Assembly (NCBI GenBank): GCA_021162925.1
Contig: JAGGXQ010000128.1
Span: 1-10,738 of the forward strand
DNA from: Nitrososphaerota archaeon
Lineage (GTDB): Archaea; Thermoproteota; Nitrososphaeria; Nitrososphaerales; JAGGXQ01
Reading direction: 5' to 3'
Length of the DNA: 10,738 bases
The notes under the pieces were generated by a model that saw only the letters and a program-made list of their open reading frames with translations, searched no databases and had not been told where the DNA came from. This document shows positions 6,940 to 10,738 of the stretch, piece by piece. The translations under genes were made by a program, and so were the position numbers. Within the stretch, counting starts at the first letter, position 1, and the number at the start of each line of letters is the position of its first letter.

Positions 6940-7873
6940 GCATCCCCCTCAGCTCCTTCAGCCCCTCCTCGACCTCTTCCCTGTGGGCGGTAAAACCGGA
7001 TAGCTTGAAGACGAGCTCCTCGAGCCCGAAGACCTTCACCAGCTCCTTTGCGATCCTCTCGTAGTAGGGCCTTACGCCCTCCTTCTCGCACTCGGCTACG
7101 TATATCTCCTTCAGCCCCTTCACCAAGAGCATCCCCAGAGATGCGTAGAGCTCCGCCACCCTCCCATCCCTCACCATCTTTATCCCCCTCTCCTCCTCCA
7201 TCCTCAGCCCTTGGGGATCGATGTGCAGGTAAGCGAGCCCCCTCCCCTTAAGCCTCCTCCTCTTCACGTGCTCTGCCAAGCACCTGAAGGCGTCGAGCCT
7301 CCTCCAAGCCGTGACCTTCGAGCCCATCGTGAGCCTAAGGAGCTCGGATACCCTTCCGTAGACCTCGCACCCCTTGAGCTGGGTTAGGATGTGGCTCCTC
7401 CTCACGACCTCCCTCCTCGATACGTAGGCCTCGGCGACTGAGTACGTAGCGGCGTAGAGCCAGTAAGAAGCCGATAACTCGTCCCCGAATTCCAGGGCGT
7501 CGTGGACCCTCATCAGGGACTCCTCGGCCTCCCTCCTCTTCTTCTCGGCGTAGGCCTTAGCCACCTCCCCTCTCCTGTACGATAGCTCGTAGACGTAGGG
7601 GGATAGGGCCCAATCCTCGTCCCTAATCACCTTGAAAGAGCCCAGGGCGACCTCCTGGGCCAGCTCCGACCCCTCGAGCTCCTCCCACGGTACGAAGTGG
7701 AGGTCGAAGTAATCCCCTCCCCTCCTCTCCCTGACCAGGTTGAACCTTTCGAAGGGTATCAGGAGGTCGAATTCGCAGTAATCTCCGAACGCGCCAGAAG
7801 CCCTGCACCCTATAAGCACTACGGAATCGAACCTGCCGTACGCCTTGTAGAGCTCCGGGGAGATCAGCACCAC
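6911..7873 (-). CDS. Nucleotidyltransferase-like protein with helical (HEPN-like?) region, unrecognised family
   Basis: 320 residues; I do not recognise the exact family. The N-terminus VVLIGCRASGAFGDYCEFDLLI (residues 18-39) resembles the Pol-beta nucleotidyltransferase signature, a Gly-rich turn then acidic-X-Asp, here Glu34-X-Asp36 in place of the usual Asp-X-Asp. DYFDLHFVP (54-62) could supply the third carboxylate, Asp57. From about residue 105 the chain is mostly helical and charged. AASYWLYAATYSVAEAY-like helices recall HEPN partners of minimal nucleotidyltransferases, and an Arg-X4-His occurs at RCLAEH, but the HEPN assignment is weak. The start is GTG 7873, directly after an in-frame TAG; GTG 7870 is also possible. 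No clear TATA box is visible. It is a single gene with no antitoxin-like neighbour, and its 3' end overlaps DUF763 by 29 bases. Confidence 0.7.
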   Translation of the reverse strand: MVLISPELYKAYGRFDSVVLIGCRASGAFGDYCEFDLLIPFERFNLVRERRGGDYFDLHFVPWEELEGSELAQEVALGSFKVIRDEDWALSPYVYELSYRRGEVAKAYAEKKRREAEESLMRVHDALEFGDELSASYWLYAATYSVAEAYVSRREVVRRSHILTQLKGCEVYGRVSELLRLTMGSKVTAWRRLDAFRCLAEHVKRRRLKGRGLAYLHIDPQGLRMEEERGIKMVRDGRVAELYASLGMLLVKGLKEIYVAECEKEGVRPYYERIAKELVKVFGLEELVFKLSGFTAHREEVEEGLKELRGMLRGLGERAS

Positions 7874-7941
7874 CTAGGCTCCCCGACCCACTTAATCCGA
7901 TTGCGGTAACCTAGGCACGGCGACTCCCGGTTACAAAAGAC

Positions 7942-7949
7942 TTATATAC
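7942..7949 (+). promoter_or_regulatory. Strong TATA/BRE promoter of tfb
   Basis: TTATATAC preceded by purine-rich ACAAAAGAC is the best promoter match in the window. Initiation would be near 7971, giving a leader of about 26 bases that carries GGTGATC (7989-7995) before the ATG at 7998. A second TATA-like element, GTTTTATC (7963-7970), could start transcripts very close to the ATG. Confidence 0.7.
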
Positions 7950-7997
7950 TTGTAAAATTAAAGTTTTATCGGAGAAAAAAGTTTTGTGGGTGATCGG

Positions 7998-8933
7998 ATG
8001 GTCCGTAGGGATCCGATGTCCTTGGATATAATGAGGGGGAGCGGGATGAAGTGCCCCAGATGTGGGAAGGGCCCCATGATCTTCGATGCTTCTACCGGCG
8101 AGTACTTCTGCGGTAACTGCGGGTTCGTCGTGAAGGAGAAGGTCGAGGAGACCGGTCCTGAGTGGAGGGCCTTCTCGAAGGAGGAGAAGAAGGATAGGAG
8201 CAGGGCGGGGATACCCTCCTCGCTCGCTATGCACGATATGGGGCTTGCCACGGTCATAGGCGAGGCCAACAAGGATGCTGCCGGGAGGTCGCTCTCCCCT
8301 TCCATAAGGACCACTGTCGAGAGGCTCAGGACCTGGGACAGCAGGAGCCAGGTCCACGAGCCCGACGACAGGAACCTGAGGCAGGCGTTCAGCGTCCTCG
8401 ACAGGCTCGCGGATAAGCTGCATGTAGGCGAGGTCGTAACCGAGAAGGCGGCCTACATCTACAGGAAGGCCTTGGAGAAGGGCCTAGTCAGGGGGCGATC
8501 CATATCGGCTCTGGTCAGCGCGGCGCTCTACGCGGCTTGCAGGGAGACGAGCACCCCTAGGACCCTGAAGGACTTCGCCGCCGTAAGCGGCGTACCGAAG
8601 AAGGACATAGCTAGGGGCTACAGGCTCCTCCTTAGGGAGCTCGACCTCAAGATGCCCGTCATAGACGCATCCAAGTGCGTGGCCAGGATAGCGAGCCAGG
8701 CGGGTCTATCCGAGAGGACCGTGAGCAGGGCGCTCGAGATACTAGAGAAGGCGAAGGAGGCAAGAATATCGGCCGGCAAGGACCCGATGGGCCTCGCGGC
8801 CGCGGCCCTCTACGTCGCTTGCGTTCTAGAAGGGGAGAACAAGACCCAGAAGGACGTGGCCGAGGCGGCTGGGGTCACCGAGGTTACGATAAGGAACAGG
8901 TACAAGGGGCTCAAGGCCGCCTTAAAGCTCTAG
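7998..8933 (+). CDS. tfb: Transcription initiation factor B (TFB, TFIIB homologue)
   Basis: 311 residues, normal for archaeal TFB. It recruits RNA polymerase to TBP bound at the TATA box and reads the BRE. The N-terminal zinc ribbon uses Cys19-X2-Cys22 and Cys38-X2-Cys41. The B-reader region has GPEWRAFS (53-60), and the linker contains HDMGL and SPSIRTTVERLRTWDSRS (100-117). Two cyclin repeats follow at about 125-205 and 215-305, the second ending with the VTEVTIRNRYKGL helix-turn-helix used for BRE contact. ATG 7998 is chosen because GGTGATC, complementary to the 16S 3' end, precedes it by a few bases; GTG 7986 lies upstream of this site and would add four residues. The gene stands alone under the strongest promoter seen here, and its 3' end overlaps the convergent hypothetical gene by 12 bases. 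No sign of degeneration. Confidence 0.97.
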   Translation: MVRRDPMSLDIMRGSGMKCPRCGKGPMIFDASTGEYFCGNCGFVVKEKVEETGPEWRAFSKEEKKDRSRAGIPSSLAMHDMGLATVIGEANKDAAGRSLSPSIRTTVERLRTWDSRSQVHEPDDRNLRQAFSVLDRLADKLHVGEVVTEKAAYIYRKALEKGLVRGRSISALVSAALYAACRETSTPRTLKDFAAVSGVPKKDIARGYRLLLRELDLKMPVIDASKCVARIASQAGLSERTVSRALEILEKAKEARISAGKDPMGLAAAALYVACVLEGENKTQKDVAEAAGVTEVTIRNRYKGLKAALKL

Positions 8934-9245
8934 GCCCTTCCGCTCCTTTCTCAGCCTTATAAGGTCCTCGGCGAGCTCCTTTATCCCTTCCTTCCTCCCT
9001 TCATCCAGGGCCATCTTTATCACGTAGAGGTCCATGAATATCTTCTCGTCTATCTCGATGAGCCTCTCGAACGCCCTTTTGTCCTTCGGAACGTTTTCGT
9101 AATTCAGGGAGCCCTTGAGCCCCCAAAGGGCCTCGGAGAGCTGCTCCTTGACCCTTCCCTTCGCCTTGGCCCTTATCCCCCTTATCAGTCTGTCGGCCCT
9201 GTCCTTTACGAACTTCTCGACCTCCCTCAACTCCCTCTTGCTCAA
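8922..9245 (-). CDS. Small charged helical protein, unknown function (5' end possibly frameshifted)
   Basis: 107 residues from TTG 9245; I do not recognise a family. The protein is almost wholly predicted helix and rich in Lys, Arg and Glu (RELREVEKFVKDRADRL, KRAFERLIEIDEKIFMDLYV, KELAEDLIRLRKERKGLEL), with no Cys, no signal peptide and no obvious catalytic motif. This suggests a helical bundle that may bind nucleic acid or a partner, which is inference. TTG 9245 has a plausible GGGAGG site six bases upstream. However, the in-frame sequence before it back to a stop at 9336-9338 also looks coding but has no start codon, so the true protein may be about 137 residues (see the next feature). The 3' end overlaps tfb by 12 bases. 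Confidence 0.6.
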   Translation of the reverse strand: MSKRELREVEKFVKDRADRLIRGIRAKAKGRVKEQLSEALWGLKGSLNYENVPKDKRAFERLIEIDEKIFMDLYVIKMALDEGRKEGIKELAEDLIRLRKERKGLEL

Positions 9246-9336
9246 GTTCCTCCTCCCATCTAGGTAGCCCTGGATCTTCGAGGCGAGCCTTTGGGCCGTC
9301 CTGAGCTTCTCACCGTTCGTCCCGAACCACCTCCAT
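9246..9336 (-). other. Coding-like 5' extension of the small helical gene, cut off by a probable frameshift
   Basis: In the frame of the downstream gene this stretch has no stop for 30 codons, a strong G/C third-base preference and AGG arginines. It gives a helix-like peptide containing GEKLRTAQRLASKIQGYLDG, but it has no start codon. One base out of frame, ATG 9336 opens MEVVRDER and then stops. Removing one G from the run at 9321-9323 would join the two into MEVVRTNGEKLRT and continue through TTG 9245 as an internal Leu. A TATA-like box at 9355-9362 lies 22-28 bases before this ATG and a following GTG. The alternative is a genuine long leader. Confidence 0.5.
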
Positions 9337-9354
9337 TAACTCCCACCTGCTTGC

Positions 9355-9362
9355 TCTTAAAA
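9355..9362 (-). promoter_or_regulatory. TATA-like box upstream of the small helical gene
   Basis: Minus-strand TTTTAAGA, just after the dcd stop codon, predicts initiation near 9332. That coincides with the proposed corrected gene start at 9336-9330 and lies about 87 bases before TTG 9245. Confidence 0.4.
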
Positions 9363-9364
9363 CT

Positions 9365-9889
9365 TTAGGAGACTATCCTCGCCCTTGCGAGCTCCTCCAG
9401 CCTTTCCAGGTCCATCTCCTTGCCGAAGTTGTCCTTGATGATTTCGAGGTAAAGCCTCACCTCTTCATCGGTCATGTACTGGAACATGTAGCTCCCCATG
9501 TACGGAGATGGCTCTCCAATCCTTGTGATGAACTCTATGTGGATGAGGGGATCGCCCATCTTTATGGTTATCGGGGCTCTTTCGTTGTTCAGGTTCACGA
9601 GTTCCAAGGCGAGCCTCCCCACGAAACCGCTGTGCACCTTCACGGCGTTGAGGAAGCTGAGCCCCATCCTCCCGTACTTGCTCTTGGCCGATAGGCGGGC
9701 TACCATGTCGGGTGGGGTGAATACGATTTCGTTTGAGATCAGGTTTCGATGCTCTAGGTAGTTCAGGGTGACTTCGTCCCTTACCGTCAGGACGTATCCG
9801 TCCCCGTCGAGCAGGTCGTAGTCGAACGGGTGTATGACCTTGTACTTCTCGATGAGCTTGAGCAGCTCGCTCTTCCCTACCACGCACAT
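9365..9889 (-). CDS. dcd: dCTP deaminase / dUTPase family protein
   Basis: 174 residues, slightly short for archaeal Dcd. The trimeric dUTPase-fold core is clear. KSKYGRMGL (69-77) corresponds to the RSSLGR motif with Ser70 and Arg74 kept, and VGRLALELVNLN (90-101) carries Glu96, matching the catalytic Glu of dCTP deaminase. In the intervening motif, usually Ile-Asp-x-Gly, the Asp is replaced by His86 (VKVHSGF), and the usual Gln of the later 'G-x-x-I-Q' strand is His (LIHIEF). It probably acts on dCTP to make dUTP (or dUMP), feeding dTMP synthesis, but these changes leave the exact reaction open. There is no C-terminal Gly-rich dUTPase motif 5. The ATG has a TATA box 26 bases upstream, so it is likely leaderless and separately transcribed although only 52 bases follow mtnP. 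Confidence 0.82.
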   Translation of the reverse strand: MCVVGKSELLKLIEKYKVIHPFDYDLLDGDGYVLTVRDEVTLNYLEHRNLISNEIVFTPPDMVARLSAKSKYGRMGLSFLNAVKVHSGFVGRLALELVNLNNERAPITIKMGDPLIHIEFITRIGEPSPYMGSYMFQYMTDEEVRLYLEIIKDNFGKEMDLERLEELARARIVS

Positions 9890-9910
9890 ACAAGGAACTA
9901 AAGGGTCCGA

Positions 9911-9918
9911 GATTTAAG
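9911..9918 (-). promoter_or_regulatory. TATA box of dcd
   Basis: Minus-strand CTTAAATC is centred near 9915, 26 bases before the ATG at 9889, predicting a leaderless mRNA. The pyrimidine-rich minus-strand stretch just upstream (9930-9941, CTAGCTTTACTC on the coding strand) directly follows the mtnP stop and could serve as its termination site. Confidence 0.5.
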
Positions 9919-9941
9919 GGCTTGGGTCAGAAAGAGTAAAG

Positions 9942-10736
9942 CTAGGGTTGCCTCGCCTCTCTGAGGGCTTCTTCACATCCGCAGCCCCTTTCCTCAGGTA
10001 TCCTGGGTATCATCTCGTAGAGCAGCTTCTTCAGCTTCGGCAGGTTCCTGTTGAACGTCACTATGACCTGCTTATGGGACACGGGCTTGACGCTCGGATC
10101 CCCCTTTAGGCCCGTGTCGTAATCCGTAACCAAAGATATGTTCACATAGCACATCCCGAGCTCCCTCGCAAGGACGACCTCCGGATACTGGGTCATGTTT
10201 ATCACGTCCCACCCCATCCTCCTGAAGAATTCGCTCTCAGCCCTCGTCGAAAACCTGGGGCCCTCTATCACCACCACCGTTCCCTTCTCATGGACCTCGA
10301 TGCCGAGCTCCCTCGCAACCTCTATGGCTATCCCCCTGAGCTCTGGGCAGTAGGGATCAGCCATCCCCAGGTGCGTAGTTATCGGCCCGTCGTAGAAGGT
10401 CGACTTCCTGCCGAATGCGAAGTTTACGAACTGATCGCAGATCACGAAGTCCCCCGGCTTTATCTCCGGCTTCAGGCTCCCAACCGCTGCGGGGGCTATG
10501 ACCCTCTCGACCCCTAGCTGCTTCAGAGCCCATAGGTTCGCCCTGTACGGGACCATGTGGGGCGGGTACTCGTGCCTCCTTCCGTGCCTGGGGATGAAAG
10601 CTACCTCGATGCCCGATATCGATCCCAGGGAGATCGGGGAGCTAGGGGGGCCGTAAGGGGTCTCGACGACCTTCTCCTCGGCATCCTCGAGCAGGGAGTA
10701 GAGCCCGGTCCCCCCTATGACCGCTATCCTGGCCAT
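9942..10736 (-). CDS. mtnP: S-methyl-5'-thioadenosine phosphorylase (MTAP, PNP/UDP family 2)
   Basis: 264 residues, complete. It cleaves 5'-methylthioadenosine (from polyamine and related synthesis) with phosphate to adenine and 5-methylthioribose-1-phosphate, salvaging purine and methionine. Motifs: GGTGLY (8-13) and PRHGRRH (49-55) for phosphate, PPHMVPYRAN (58-67), EGPRFSTRAES (158-168), NMTQYPE (180-186) and TDYD (204-207). The Asp pair of TDYD favours 6-aminopurines over guanine, supporting MTAP rather than guanosine-type PNP. Near the C-terminus Cys252-Gly-Cys254 matches the CXC disulfide known in MTAP/PNP enzymes of hyperthermophilic archaea. The ATG at 10736 is two bases from the window edge, so its promoter is not visible. 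The gene precedes dcd on the same strand. Confidence 0.94.
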   Translation of the reverse strand: MARIAVIGGTGLYSLLEDAEEKVVETPYGPPSSPISLGSISGIEVAFIPRHGRRHEYPPHMVPYRANLWALKQLGVERVIAPAAVGSLKPEIKPGDFVICDQFVNFAFGRKSTFYDGPITTHLGMADPYCPELRGIAIEVARELGIEVHEKGTVVVIEGPRFSTRAESEFFRRMGWDVINMTQYPEVVLARELGMCYVNISLVTDYDTGLKGDPSVKPVSHKQVIVTFNRNLPKLKKLLYEMIPRIPEERGCGCEEALREARQP

Positions 10737-10738
10737 AC

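Noticed and set aside
6911..7873. Toxin-antitoxin or defence locus around the NT-like gene
   Set aside because: No small partner gene, mobile element, repeat array or recombinase is nearby. The neighbours are housekeeping or conserved archaeal genes.
7954..7968. TAAAA...TTTTA inverted repeat as a hairpin terminator
   Set aside because: The arms are only five A/T bases, and it sits between the tfb TATA box and start codon, so it is better explained as promoter sequence.
8922..9364. tRNA or structured ncRNA between tfb and dcd
   Set aside because: No cloverleaf, conserved T-loop sequence or stable GC stem was seen, and the stretch has protein-coding codon composition on the minus strand.
9465..9893. 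142-codon minus-strand open frame overlapping dcd in another frame
   Set aside because: Its Arg/Pro/Gly-rich composition is typical of a GC-rich shadow frame. The dcd frame has the conserved enzyme motifs.

Overview
The window comes from an archaeon, most likely thermophilic. It encodes an archaeal TFB (TFIIB-like factor), a proteasome beta subunit, the termination nuclease aCPSF1/FttA, and sn-glycerol-1-phosphate dehydrogenase, which sets archaeal lipid stereochemistry. Promoters are TATA/BRE type, several of them placed for leaderless or nearly leaderless transcripts. Codon use is GC-rich at third positions, with heavy use of AGG (Arg) and ATA (Ile). A C-terminal Cys-X-Cys pair in the MTA phosphorylase is known from hyperthermophilic relatives. 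SepF implies FtsZ-based division. A TACK-type lineage such as Korarchaeota or a neighbour would fit, but that placement is inference.

Layout from left to right: (1) Minus-strand tandem ECF/cobalt-type ABC ATPases, the promoter-distal one cut by the window edge. (2) Plus-strand sepF, divergent from them. (3) Minus-strand operon psmB-fttA. (4) Plus-strand G1P dehydrogenase, whose last codons are frameshifted. (5) Minus-strand FKBP prolyl isomerase. (6) Plus-strand DUF763 protein. (7) Minus-strand nucleotidyltransferase-like protein of unknown role. (8) Plus-strand tfb. (9) Minus-strand small helical hypothetical protein with a possible 5' frameshift, then dCTP-deaminase-family dcd and mtnP.

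The region is mostly informational and housekeeping: transcription initiation (TFB), termination (FttA), protein turnover and folding (PsmB, FKBP), lipid synthesis (G1PDH), nucleotide metabolism (Dcd, MtnP), division (SepF) and vitamin/metal uptake (EcfA). Genes are tightly packed, with no intergenic stretch above 300 bases. I see no tRNA, rRNA, CRISPR array, IS element or prophage. All four convergent gene pairs overlap tail to tail (once the G1PDH frame is corrected), and none has an obvious T-tract terminator in the overlap.

I did not find a convincing new defence or mobile system. The points worth following are two probable single-base frame disruptions in G runs, the unrecognised NT-like protein, DUF763, an atypical Dcd active site, and the compact promoter and termination architecture.
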